Positions 16,908 through 25,825 of a stretch of DNA of 44,399 nucleotides are shown piece after piece. The notes under the pieces were generated by a model. The model searched no databases and was not told where the DNA came from. It worked only from the letters and a program-made list of their open reading frames with translations. The DNA lies in the NCBI GenBank assembly GCA_947449005.1, contig CANFPP010000014.1, forward strand, positions 1-44,399. Reading direction: 5' to 3'. A program made the position numbers and the translations under genes. Numbering within the stretch: position 1 is the first letter of the stretch; each line of letters opens with the position of its first letter. The stretch is from Holosporales bacterium. Lineage in GTDB: Bacteria; Pseudomonadota; Alphaproteobacteria; Paracaedibacterales; CANFPP01.

Positions 16908-18086
16908 TTAGCCTGGCAGAGAGCTTATATATCTTTGAAGCACAGGAACATCAGGCAATATTGTGCGAAAATGTCGCAATGGATAAGGTGCAGCAGGATA
17001 AACAACAGGCAAATCTGCAGGCGCAATAGCCAGATCAGGATTAGGATGTGGAGGCGGCATTATAAAATTTGCAGCAGGAATTTGCGGCAATACAGGAATT
17101 ATAGGCATTGTAGCCAAATTAATTGTATGCACATTATCCGCATGAGCTACAGGAAGATCCGTTAAACCGTTTGCTAAAGCTGGAATATCCATAATAATAT
17201 GGCCTCTATAGTTAGTATCATGACCTTTTGTTGAACGGGAAGAATCATACGTTTTTCTTGACGATACAGTTAAAAAAGTCGGTACATTATAGATATTATT
17301 TGTAATATAATGTGGAAAAAAACTCAATGTCTTCCCACAATTATTACAAGGATCCCTGTTGGAATGGACATGTAAGACAATTGCTCTAATTCGTGCAGGT
17401 TGCTCTGGCCATCCTGCGGTAGTTAGTATTCGTTGAACATTGAGCATAAAATTATTGCCAGCTCCCTCATCTTGAGACAAATAGTACATCAGCTTTTGTT
17501 CAGAATGTTGAATAGCAGTAGAAAAAGTTACAGTCACGGGAGTGTTTATAGCAGTAACTAATGCATCATAATTACCATTTGGTAGAAAATTATGATCAGG
17601 AATAGATGCCAGCAATTCACCATTTAAATATCCCTTCAAATCCTCATTATCAGGGGATGTTGCTGCCATATACTGAACTCCAGTCTGGGCTCCATTTCTT
17701 AAAGTAGCAGTAGCAGTACTGGGAAAGAAGAGTATTTGAGCTGGATCACTAGGGGCTCTAATCCAATCGGTTATAGAAGCTAATGCATTATTAGCCGTCT
17801 GAACAACTACTGTAATTGATGCCACAACAATGTTAGTAGTAGAAGCATATGTTTTGTTAAGAAAGCGTGTTAAATGCTCTTCTTGTTTACCCATATCCGC
17901 ATGAATTCTTTGTGCTGGAACAGGGCCGTAGTAATTATGGCCTGAGTGTATATAAATATCCAAACTCTCTCGCCAACGCCATCTTTCCTCCTCCTGCGCA
18001 ATTCGTGGAAGCTCAGCAGAAAAGCATGGCGCGCTGAAACAAATAAAGATTGCCAGAAGTGTGTGAAAGCATTTGTTTTTTATCAT
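16908..18086 (-). CDS. Secreted protein with nucleic-acid-deaminase-type zinc motifs
   Basis: This 392-residue protein starts with a clear signal peptide (hydrophobic 8-22, cleavage near CFSA-ELP). Residues 194-200 read HSEQKLM and residues 245-250 read DPCNNC after a beta-strand (RAIVLHVHSN). HxE followed ~50 residues later by PCxxC is the zinc/catalytic signature of the cytidine-deaminase fold, and HSEQ...L with PCxxC is typical of bacterial toxin deaminases. The region before it (80-190) is unassigned. The C-terminal ~110 residues are Pro/Ala-rich, perhaps an extended tail. It is a candidate effector or toxin; target and activity are unknown. Confidence 0.7.
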   Translation of the reverse strand: MIKNKCFHTLLAIFICFSAPCFSAELPRIAQEEERWRWRESLDIYIHSGHNYYGPVPAQRIHADMGKQEEHLTRFLNKTYASTTNIVVASITVVVQTANNALASITDWIRAPSDPAQILFFPSTATATLRNGAQTGVQYMAATSPDNEDLKGYLNGELLASIPDHNFLPNGNYDALVTAINTPVTVTFSTAIQHSEQKLMYYLSQDEGAGNNFMLNVQRILTTAGWPEQPARIRAIVLHVHSNRDPCNNCGKTLSFFPHYITNNIYNVPTFLTVSSRKTYDSSRSTKGHDTNYRGHIIMDIPALANGLTDLPVAHADNVHTINLATMPIIPVLPQIPAANFIMPPPHPNPDLAIAPADLPVVYPAAPYPLRHFRTILPDVPVLQRYISSLPG

Positions 18087-18175
18087 GGGATAGTTTTATC
18101 CAATCAATATCTTTTATAGATTTGATTCTACAAAACATAAGGTTAAAAAATCTTTAACTTTAAAAAGAGAGATTT

Positions 18176-19283
18176 TTAACCTGCAACCCCTACCCTATGA
18201 GCTAATGCTGCCTCGAGGAAACAATCGATATCGCCATCCAATACACCATGAGCATTTCCTCTTTCAACACTGGTTCTGGAATCTTTAACCATTTGATAAG
18301 GCTGCAACACATAAGATCGAATTTGATGACCCCAGCCAATGTCTGATTTTGTTGCCATTTGAGAGTTTAGCTTTTCTTCTCTAAGGCGCAATTCTAATTC
18401 ATATAAACGTGCCTTTAACATAGCCATCGCCTGGGCACGGTTACGATGCTGTGAGCGATCGTTTTGACACTGAACGACAATGCCGGTTGGATTATGAGTG
18501 ATACGGATAGCACTTTCAGTCTTATTGACGTGCTGCCCCCCCGCTCCTGAAGCACGATACGTATCGATTCTTAAATCTTTTTCCTCAATTTCAATGGGGA
18601 TAGATTCATCAGTTACAGGATAAACCCAAACAGAAGCAAAACTGGTATGACGTTTGGAGTTTGCATCAAAAGGAGAAATGCGAACCAAACGATGAACACC
18701 GCTTTCTGTTTTCAGCCAACCGTAAGCTCGATGACCCGTAATTTTAAAGGTGATTGACTTAATGCCAGCTTCTTCACCTGGGCTTTCGTCTAAAACTTCT
18801 ATTTTATATTTTTTGGAATCAGCCCAGCGCGAATACATTCTTGCAAGCATTTCGGCCCAGTCTTGTGCCTCTGTACCGCCAGCGCCCGCATTAATCTCAA
18901 CAAAAGAGTCGTAATTATCTGCTTCTCCAGACAACAAAGACTCCAGCTGTAAGCGATTTACTTCAAGCTGTAGCGCTGTTAACTGAGATTCAATCTCATC
19001 AATGATCCCGGTTTCTCCTTCAGCTTCAGCCAATTCTAACATCGTCAAATTGTCATCAAAGGTCTGCTGAAGAGATTGGATGCGACTAACTGAGCTTTGC
19101 AGTTGTTCTCTCTCTTTTAAAATGAGCTGAGCATTGGCCTGATCATCCCACAGAGTTGGGGATTCTGACTGAGTGTTAAGAGTGTCTAGTCTTGCAAGAG
19201 CGTTATCCCAGTCAAAGATGCCTCCGGAGAATTGCCAATGATTGCTGGATAAGTTTAGCCTGATTTTCTATTTCTGCGCGCAT
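18176..19283 (-). CDS. prfB: Peptide chain release factor 2 (programmed +1 frameshift)
   Basis: RF2 ends translation at UGA and UAA. The gene is in two frames: a 23-codon leader from ATG 19283 ends at TGA 19212-19214, and the main frame runs from 19213 to 18176. The site reads CGGAGG-CAT-CTT-TGA-C, i.e. a Shine-Dalgarno-like GGAGG just before CTT TGAC, the canonical autoregulatory slip site, so low RF2 raises frameshifting. The fused product is about 368 residues with the stop-recognition SPF (RISPFDANS) and GAGGQHVNK motifs. A single-frame call beginning at 19048 would miss the N-terminal domain. Confidence 0.96.
19211..19226 (-). promoter_or_regulatory. RF2 programmed frameshift site
   Basis: On the minus strand CGGAGGCATCTTTGAC: an internal Shine-Dalgarno-like element, a three-base spacer, CTT in the P-site and UGA-C as the slow stop. 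These elements match the conserved bacterial prfB feedback site and are all intact here. Confidence 0.93.
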
Positions 19284-19525
19284 TTAAATCCCCGAAGTTC
19301 GTTGCTTTTTTATAAACAATTCCCGGCGGGATGTCTAGGTGCGGCTATTTAATCGTTTAATCGTTCATTCTCTTCTTGATCATCTTCTTTTCATTTTAGA
19401 CAGATGATAAGACACGCACATCATTATAAGAGCGGTTTTTTATTTCAATTTTCACTTTGGATTTTCACAAGCAGTTATGTGATAAAGGCTCAAAATTTTG
19501 AATAAATATTCAATGTCCCTTGTTC

Positions 19526-20029
19526 TTATTTGGGAACAGATATTAATATCCCAACATTTTTAGTATCTGGATAATAATGAGCGCTACAACTCCACATCAG
19601 ACCCGATGGCTCTTTGAATTTTTCAAGAGCTTTTTTAAATTTTTCAATTATCTCTTCATCGCCTGCTTTAATCCTACTAAATACAGCTCCCTTTATGAGT
19701 AAACGATCTTTTAAATAAGATCTTTTAGGTGTCATTTGTATTTCACTTATAATTTCTTCAGCATCATATCTCGAAGACTTAACGGTCTCTTCCTCTAAAA
19801 CCCCCGAAGATCTGCGGCTACTTACACCAGAAGACATTGAATCTGTATCTTCTGAAATGCTGATATCAGGCGTTGCCCCAGAAACCTTTGTAGAGCCAGG
19901 AACAGACAAAGGATGATGTGAGAATTCTAATGGCTCTGACGAAGTAGAGGCTATACACAGATTGCCGCTCAACAATACCAAAAGAGAAAATATACCATGC
20001 ATTTTTATTGCTGCCATAACTGCCTCCAT
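19526..20029 (-). CDS. Exported Ser-rich protein of unknown function
   Basis: I do not recognise this 167-residue protein. It has a signal peptide (hydrophobic ~12-26, ending CIAS). A low-complexity Ser/Thr/acidic linker (about residues 45-85) follows, then a compact charged C-terminal part (DAEEIISEIQMTPKRSYLKD ... WSCSAHYYPDTKNVGILISV). Met11 is an alternative start that would give a more typical signal peptide. It is 57 bases downstream of the trypsin-like protease gene and on the same strand, so the two may be co-expressed. Confidence 0.65.
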   Translation of the reverse strand: MEAVMAAIKMHGIFSLLVLLSGNLCIASTSSEPLEFSHHPLSVPGSTKVSGATPDISISEDTDSMSSGVSSRRSSGVLEEETVKSSRYDAEEIISEIQMTPKRSYLKDRLLIKGAVFSRIKAGDEEIIEKFKKALEKFKEPSGLMWSCSAHYYPDTKNVGILISVPK

Positions 20030-20085
20030 ATAATTATAAAATTAATATGATTACTTCTTTCGTCATATTTATTGTACCACTACTA

Positions 20086-21534
20086 CTATTCTGCACGAAT
20101 TGCAATTAATCCTTTATAATGCACACGTCCGGCTTCTTGAATCAAGTTAGAGCCATGAACAACTCCTAAAAGTCTACAATAAATATGAGAGTGAACAGCG
20201 TCTCCAATTTCACATTTAAGGACTGGCCCTCCACTCATTCCTGAGGCTAATGGAATTGATGCGGCTCGTTTACTGACTAATAGAGTGGGCGCTGGCCGGA
20301 CATAATCGTTATTAAACACAGGATTTAGAGAATATGCTTCTTGAAAGCTTCTAACTCTTCGCAAGGGATGAATTAACAGAGGATTTATTAATAAACCTTC
20401 TGTTGTTATTGCGTTTCCATTAAAAACATCTGAAACTAAACAAAAATCGTTCTCATCTTCAGAATATCTCTGTATAAAATCATTCCCCGGTTTTCCAAAA
20501 GCAAAAATGCGTGAAGGATGAAATTCATCATCTGGAATTTGCTCTCCACGTAGTCTAATTACATTGGTTCCATGCAGCAGATTTCGAGCATGCAAAATAT
20601 TTCTTAGAATATTTTCACCAATTTCTGCATGGCTATTGATCCTAATGATAGCGTAATCGTTTTGGTTAAAAACATCACCCCATTCGTTATTATTCCACTC
20701 TTCAGATAAAGCATCAACTCCGGCTTGATCCAGAAAATCACCTATACCTCCTACTTGTATGGCTTGAACTTGGAAAAAATTTTCTGGTTGAGTGTGGTCC
20801 ATTCCTTTAGGTAAAAAATAAAGATGGTCTAATTGTTCGTTCCAAACTCCATGAAAGCAACTTATGATATCTATCGTATCTCCTTCAGCTATTTGATTTG
20901 GCTGAATCATCCCAGAGAAGCTTTCAACCATAGCACCTGAGGCTTCATCGAAACTCCAAAAAGTTCCTGACAAACCAAGTACTTTTAATAAATCATTATT
21001 TGCTAAATCTCCGTGTCCTGCAAAGAGAGTATTTGTTAATTGTTGCTGACGCACAATATCCATTGTGTCGAGAATCCATCCTGCTGTCCACCGACGGTCT
21101 CTGGAATGATAACGATATGGACTTTGAAGAGGAATAATTCCGGACTTCACAACCTCCCTTAAATCAACGTGTGGCCACAAAGGGGATACATCCAAATAAT
21201 CATCGCCAAATAAATTTAGAACATTACTGTGGTGAGGGGGATTAATATTAACACTTAGATGATTTTCACCTCTTGCAAATCTTTCTAATACTTGATTCCT
21301 AGCCGCTTCAGTTAAGCCTTCATGAACTCCGTGTGTTTCCATGTTTCTAAATTGTTCTAAGAAATTGCTACGCCAACTCATGTACACAAGATCTGTATGT
21401 GCGTTCTGCCAATTTAATGGTTCATGTTCAGCTGCTTTTGCACAGTCAAAAAAAATTACTAGAATTAAAAAATAAATAATTTTTAAAAAAATCATAAAAA
21501 ACACCATTAAGATCGATTCCGCAACTTCAATCAT
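20086..21534 (-). CDS. Exported trypsin-like serine protease
   Basis: A 482-residue protein with a strongly hydrophobic N-terminus (residues 8-30). A chymotrypsin-fold triad can be placed: His228 in IISCFHGV (equivalent of TAAHC), Asp293 in QNDYAIIRI and Ser434 in ASGMSGGPVLKC. The last lies just before the strand CRLLGVVHGSN, as in the S1 family. The ~200 residues before the triad are unassigned. Export plus S1 protease suggests an extracellular or periplasmic protease, possibly host-directed. The true start could be Met10 or Met14. Confidence 0.72.
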   Translation of the reverse strand: MIEVAESILMVFFMIFLKIIYFLILVIFFDCAKAAEHEPLNWQNAHTDLVYMSWRSNFLEQFRNMETHGVHEGLTEAARNQVLERFARGENHLSVNINPPHHSNVLNLFGDDYLDVSPLWPHVDLREVVKSGIIPLQSPYRYHSRDRRWTAGWILDTMDIVRQQQLTNTLFAGHGDLANNDLLKVLGLSGTFWSFDEASGAMVESFSGMIQPNQIAEGDTIDIISCFHGVWNEQLDHLYFLPKGMDHTQPENFFQVQAIQVGGIGDFLDQAGVDALSEEWNNNEWGDVFNQNDYAIIRINSHAEIGENILRNILHARNLLHGTNVIRLRGEQIPDDEFHPSRIFAFGKPGNDFIQRYSEDENDFCLVSDVFNGNAITTEGLLINPLLIHPLRRVRSFQEAYSLNPVFNNDYVRPAPTLLVSKRAASIPLASGMSGGPVLKCEIGDAVHSHIYCRLLGVVHGSNLIQEAGRVHYKGLIAIRAE

Positions 21535-21661
21535 TAACTATCAAATATTAATAAAGCATTAATCGCATGAATGAGTTTAGTTGGCAAAATATCCATTTAT
21601 TTTAGATAAATTTTAGTATATTAAGTTACAGGTCTTAATTTAATGGTAGCAAACTTACGTA

Positions 21662-22909
21662 ATGAAAAAATCTCGCCCCAATGCTGCGGAAGATATTAGC
21701 CTACAACAGATTCAAGAAGCTGCAGAGATATTAAAAGGCATTACGATTAGAACCCCCACCATTAGTGCCCCGTGGCTAAACGTCTTAACTAAAGGAGAGG
21801 TTTTTCTAAAGCTAGAAAACTTACAAGTTACGGGCTCATTTAAAGCAAGAGGCTCGTACGTAAAGTTATCAAAACTGACAGAAGAAGAACGCGCCAGAGG
21901 CATTATCACCATGTCAGCAGGAAATCATGCTCTCGGCATAGCATATCATGCGCAAAGAATGGGCATACCAGCAACAATAGTTATGCCAAAAAATACAGCC
22001 ATTGCTAAAGTTGAGCGCACACGCGGGTTTGGTGTTGCTGTGATTCTGCAAGGAGAAAACATGACTGAATCACGTGATTTTACCATGCAACTCATGAAAA
22101 AACATAACTACACTCTCATTCACCCCTTTAACGATCTTGATGTTATTGCTGGCCAGGGAACTGTTGCTCTTGAAATCCTAGAAGATGTCCCTGATCTAGA
22201 TGTATTGATTGTTCCCATTGGTGGCGGCGGATTAGCAGCAGGCATGGCAATTGCAGCGAAAGAAATTAAGCCAGATATTCAAGTTATTGGTATCCAAGCT
22301 GCTTTTTGCACGGTAGTCGCACAGGCCTTGTTTCCAAACTCAGTCCCCTCACTCCCAACCAAGATACACCAAACAATCGCCGAAGGGATTGCCATTAGAT
22401 TCTCAGGAGATCTTACAATGGCTATTTTAGCGAAATATCTTGATGATATGCTAGTCGTAGAAGAACAACAGATTGAAGATGCGATCGAAGCTTTAATTCT
22501 GCAAAATAAAATTGTTGCAGAGGGAGCTGGAGCTGTTGGACTTGCTATTGTATTAGCAAATCCTGAGATCTTTGAAAAAAAGAAGGTTGGAATTGTTATC
22601 AGCGGTGGAAATATTGACTCACGCATCTTATCGTCCCTACTTCTCAGAGGTCTAGTTCACTCTGGCAAGCTCATCAGATTTAAAATTGAAAGCGATGATA
22701 CGCCTGGAATTTTAGGAGATATTTCGAAAATCATTGGAAAAGCAGGCGGGAATATTTTTGAGATTAGCCATCAACGCTTATTTAACCATATTGCTGTTAA
22801 AATGGCTTATGTTGATGCTGTTGTGGAAACAAGAAGTAGCAACCATGCTGTTGAAATTTGTAATGCTTTAGTTGCTGGTGGCTTTCCAACAGTAATTAGT
22901 GAAAGTTAA
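21662..22909 (+). CDS. ilvA: Threonine dehydratase (ammonia-lyase)
   Basis: PLP-dependent conversion of threonine to 2-oxobutanoate. The PLP lysine is K61 in QVTGSFKARG. SAGNHALGIAYHA and the phosphate-binding PIGGGGLAAGMA follow. At 415 residues, with one C-terminal ACT-like domain (DDTPGILGDISKIIGKAGGN), it resembles the short form (TdcB/IlvA-short). No other isoleucine-pathway gene is in the window, so a biosynthetic or catabolic role cannot be decided. Confidence 0.92.
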   Translation: MKKSRPNAAEDISLQQIQEAAEILKGITIRTPTISAPWLNVLTKGEVFLKLENLQVTGSFKARGSYVKLSKLTEEERARGIITMSAGNHALGIAYHAQRMGIPATIVMPKNTAIAKVERTRGFGVAVILQGENMTESRDFTMQLMKKHNYTLIHPFNDLDVIAGQGTVALEILEDVPDLDVLIVPIGGGGLAAGMAIAAKEIKPDIQVIGIQAAFCTVVAQALFPNSVPSLPTKIHQTIAEGIAIRFSGDLTMAILAKYLDDMLVVEEQQIEDAIEALILQNKIVAEGAGAVGLAIVLANPEIFEKKKVGIVISGGNIDSRILSSLLLRGLVHSGKLIRFKIESDDTPGILGDISKIIGKAGGNIFEISHQRLFNHIAVKMAYVDAVVETRSSNHAVEICNALVAGGFPTVISES

Positions 22910-22967
22910 TAAATTCTACAATACTCTGTGCTAAAATATGTCAAATTTGCAAAAATCAGGGACGAAC

Positions 22968-23426
22968 ATGGCAACAAGATATAGAATGTGGAAAATATTT
23001 TTACTCATAGTGCTTTCAATAACCACAAGCACTTTGTTTGCAGCTGATATCTCAGAAAAAGATGTTGCTGCGGCAATGAAACATAGCGAAGCTTCTGCAC
23101 ATGATATTCATAATGATTCTTTAAAGGTTTGGAAAAATTATAATCATGACACAACTCCACATTATTCTTATCGATCTTGGGCAAGAAATCTTATCTTATG
23201 GTTAAAGAGAGAGCAAAAATCTATTTTTGATTCAGAAAAAAAGGTCGCTCAAGTTTTTAATATCTTATACAAACAAGGTAAAATTTCAGCTGATGCAGTG
23301 ATAGCATTAACCATGGATTGTTGGGGATACCTTGTTCACCTTGAGGGCATTCCCGATTGGAAAGAAAAGAAGAAAGAACAAGCAAAGCACAAAGATAAAG
23401 ATGCGGAAAAAGGCCGAGAAGCATAG
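22968..23426 (+). CDS. Small exported helical protein of unknown function
   Basis: The start at 22968 is preferred over the in-frame ATG at 22938 because AGGGA lies 6 bases upstream and the product (152 residues) then begins with a compact signal peptide (WKIFLLIVLSITTSTLFA). The mature part is helical and charged, with a Lys-rich tail (KEKKKEQAKHKDKDAEK). I recognise no family. It follows ilvA by 58 bases on the same strand. Confidence 0.7.
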   Translation: MATRYRMWKIFLLIVLSITTSTLFAADISEKDVAAAMKHSEASAHDIHNDSLKVWKNYNHDTTPHYSYRSWARNLILWLKREQKSIFDSEKKVAQVFNILYKQGKISADAVIALTMDCWGYLVHLEGIPDWKEKKKEQAKHKDKDAEKGREA

Positions 23427-23480
23427 TTTTTAAGAATACAAAAAAACATTTAAAACCAGGACTATAATGACAACAAATGT

Positions 23481-23572
23481 CGTCATGGCGAGCCCTAAGG
23501 GCGCGGCCATCCAGAATAATAGAGCCTGGATCACCACGGAAGCGTTGCTTCCTCGTGATGACGGCGGGCTGG
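23481..23572. repeat. Composite palindromic intergenic repeat
   Basis: The run CGTCATGGCGAGCCCTAAGG at 23481 leads into a nested hairpin. GGAAGC (23538-23543) and GCTTCC (23547-23552) form the inner stem, and ATCAC (23530-23534) with GTGAT (23555-23559) the outer one. The sequence style (GGCCATCCAG ... CTGGATCACCACGG ... CGTGATGACGG) is that of GC-rich interspersed repeats common in alphaproteobacterial genomes. It fills the gap between the convergent genes at 22968 and 23574 and may serve both as terminator. Confidence 0.7.
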
Positions 23573-23573
23573 G

Positions 23574-25709
23574 TTAATAATCCTGATTGCTTAAGAGTTG
23601 AATTTGCGGTTTGATAATTTCTTCATACATACTTTCCAAAGATTCTAAGAGTGCATCAATGATTACACGATGATCAGATACATTTACTTTCATCTCCTCA
23701 AGTTCTTCCTCTAAAAATTCCCGATAAGCTTCACGAGCATCATGAACTGTGCTCTTTGGATTGATTTTACGTTTTATAAGTTCCTCAGCAACGCTTTGAG
23801 GTTTTTCTTTAAAATTAAGATTACACAAAAATATTTTAACTAGTACCTCTCCTTCTGCAGGTGCAAAATGAGCATCAATTTCTGGATCAATGCCACGCAG
23901 TCCAGTTACAGAACGTTCATCAACGCCATTCGAACAACTAAGAGAATTTGACCTATTATTGTAAGCTGTAATAGATTCGCCAATAAATCCCTTCATCCAC
24001 AGATGAATACGATCTGGATGATGCTTATCTAGATAAGCAAAGATAAGATTTAATTTTCTAGGTGTACTCGGGCTCCAGCCATGCTCTACAGCCTTTTTAG
24101 CTAAAGATAACTGATCTTCATCTTTATTAACAGTCAGGCTCAACATTCGTTGCCAAAAAGATCTTTTACTCTGATAAATTTGATCCACTAAACCATGCAG
24201 CATTGCTTTTAAAGCTTGCTCATTTATCTCTAGTACATCTTTTCCCATAACATGTTCTAGATATTCCATCACAGAGTTATTTACTTTATTGGAGTATCTA
24301 TGAATTTCAAGATGAAGATCATCTGCAATAACTTCGTTTCGATCCCAAAATACTTGAGCTCGAGCTTGTCGTTGAGCATTTTGACGCTCTGTCTCAGGAA
24401 GATCGTTCGCTAATCGACTAAGCATATCTTGCTCAGCATTACTTCCTCTCTCTTTTCTATATCTTCTGGCCAATAAATCCCGATAAATATCAGTCATAGG
24501 TCTTGAGCGTACAGAATCTATGCCTTCATTTCCGGTGTCATGAGCAAATACATCATCCCAATTAGGCCTATGAGAATCCCATCTAGCAAAAACAATATTT
24601 AAATTTAAGTCATCTCTGCCTGAAGCAGTATAGGTGAGGGCTTGTTGTCGAGCATCCTGACGTTCGTGCAGATTGAGCTTAGATTCTGAAAACCTCAACA
24701 GGGATTGTTCAACATCACTTATATTTTGGACACGACGAAACCTGTTGGCAATTAAATTTCGATAAGCATCTATCATCGATGTCGGACTTGGAAAAGATAA
24801 ATTATGGGGTCTTGAAAGCAAATAATCCATGGCATTAATTTTGCCATCTCTAGCATAATTACTAAAGACAGCATCAGGCCAACGTTTGTTATTGAAGCGT
24901 TCATAAGACGACTGAAGGGTAAATATTAGTGCAGGAAGAAGAGCCCCCTTCATGGTCCCTAAAACATGAAAAGTATGTAAATGTGGCAAAAAATAGGATG
25001 CAGAGAAACTAGCAGCAGAGCAAAGAATGGCAACCATGCAGTACGCTAATGGAAATAAACAAACAGAACGCTTAATACCAACCTGATAATTACCAATTGT
25101 TTGATTAAGCTCTAGCCATTTCGTTAGAAGATGACCCATAAGTATCAACCTGTCATTGTGCTCCGATGCCTTTGCAAATACATCCTCAAAAGACCGATCA
25201 TAATAGATGGGTAATATGTTCTTAACTAAGAATGAAGGTTGATTGAAAGTGAAATCAATCATTTTAAGAGATTGATCCGTATTGTGGTTTTTAACGGCTG
25301 CTTCTAAAAGACTAAAAAATAAAGTTCCATCGACTTGATCCAAAGTATAAAAAAGGCATTCGTGATTAATTTTCCGCCATGCATTCGCAACTTTGAACAA
25401 ATCTTTTGCCAGCTCTAATTCACCACATTGAATGCTTGTCTTTAGCGCCGCCCTCACTCCCTCAGGAGAAGATAAGAGTAACTCCCGTTGTTCCTTAAGA
25501 AGACTAATTGCCTTTGCTCTGTAGTGCTCTCCTGGCATATATTCTATTGCCATACAGTTTGACCGCAATTCATCAATAACGTCATCAAGCGTCATCTTTG
25601 ATCGAGCCGTTTGGAAGTGAGACTCTGATTCATAATCACTGCCTACAGCTTCTGTGATTGATACGAGTAGAACCAAATTTGCAATTATGAATAAAAGTCT
25701 AATTATCAA
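23574..25709 (-). CDS. Large exported/membrane helical protein with an internal repeat
   Basis: A 711-residue protein I do not recognise. It has an N-terminal signal peptide (residues 1-22), a hydrophobic stretch at about 215-265 that could be two membrane helices, and long charged helical regions elsewhere. Residues 276-360 and 381-454 are diverged copies of one unit: DAYRNLIANRF with DIYRDLLARRY, and ERQDARQQA with ERQNAQRQA. The 60-205 region looks like ankyrin- or HEAT-like helices, with no firm match. Probably surface or secreted; a host-facing role is inference. Confidence 0.7.
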   Translation of the reverse strand: MIIRLLFIIANLVLLVSITEAVGSDYESESHFQTARSKMTLDDVIDELRSNCMAIEYMPGEHYRAKAISLLKEQRELLLSSPEGVRAALKTSIQCGELELAKDLFKVANAWRKINHECLFYTLDQVDGTLFFSLLEAAVKNHNTDQSLKMIDFTFNQPSFLVKNILPIYYDRSFEDVFAKASEHNDRLILMGHLLTKWLELNQTIGNYQVGIKRSVCLFPLAYCMVAILCSAASFSASYFLPHLHTFHVLGTMKGALLPALIFTLQSSYERFNNKRWPDAVFSNYARDGKINAMDYLLSRPHNLSFPSPTSMIDAYRNLIANRFRRVQNISDVEQSLLRFSESKLNLHERQDARQQALTYTASGRDDLNLNIVFARWDSHRPNWDDVFAHDTGNEGIDSVRSRPMTDIYRDLLARRYRKERGSNAEQDMLSRLANDLPETERQNAQRQARAQVFWDRNEVIADDLHLEIHRYSNKVNNSVMEYLEHVMGKDVLEINEQALKAMLHGLVDQIYQSKRSFWQRMLSLTVNKDEDQLSLAKKAVEHGWSPSTPRKLNLIFAYLDKHHPDRIHLWMKGFIGESITAYNNRSNSLSCSNGVDERSVTGLRGIDPEIDAHFAPAEGEVLVKIFLCNLNFKEKPQSVAEELIKRKINPKSTVHDAREAYREFLEEELEEMKVNVSDHRVIIDALLESLESMYEEIIKPQIQLLSNQDY

Positions 25710-25825
25710 AATATTTTCAATCTTAAAATTTAGGTCACTTTAATATTTTTGTTGAAAAGTACAAAACATACCAACAGATGTCAATTGAAGTTTAGTTTGA
25801 ATAAAAAATATATTTACTAATTAAA

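Noticed and set aside
22279-22626. A 115-codon minus-strand frame inside ilvA
   Set aside because: Antisense to the conserved PLP-binding core of threonine dehydratase.
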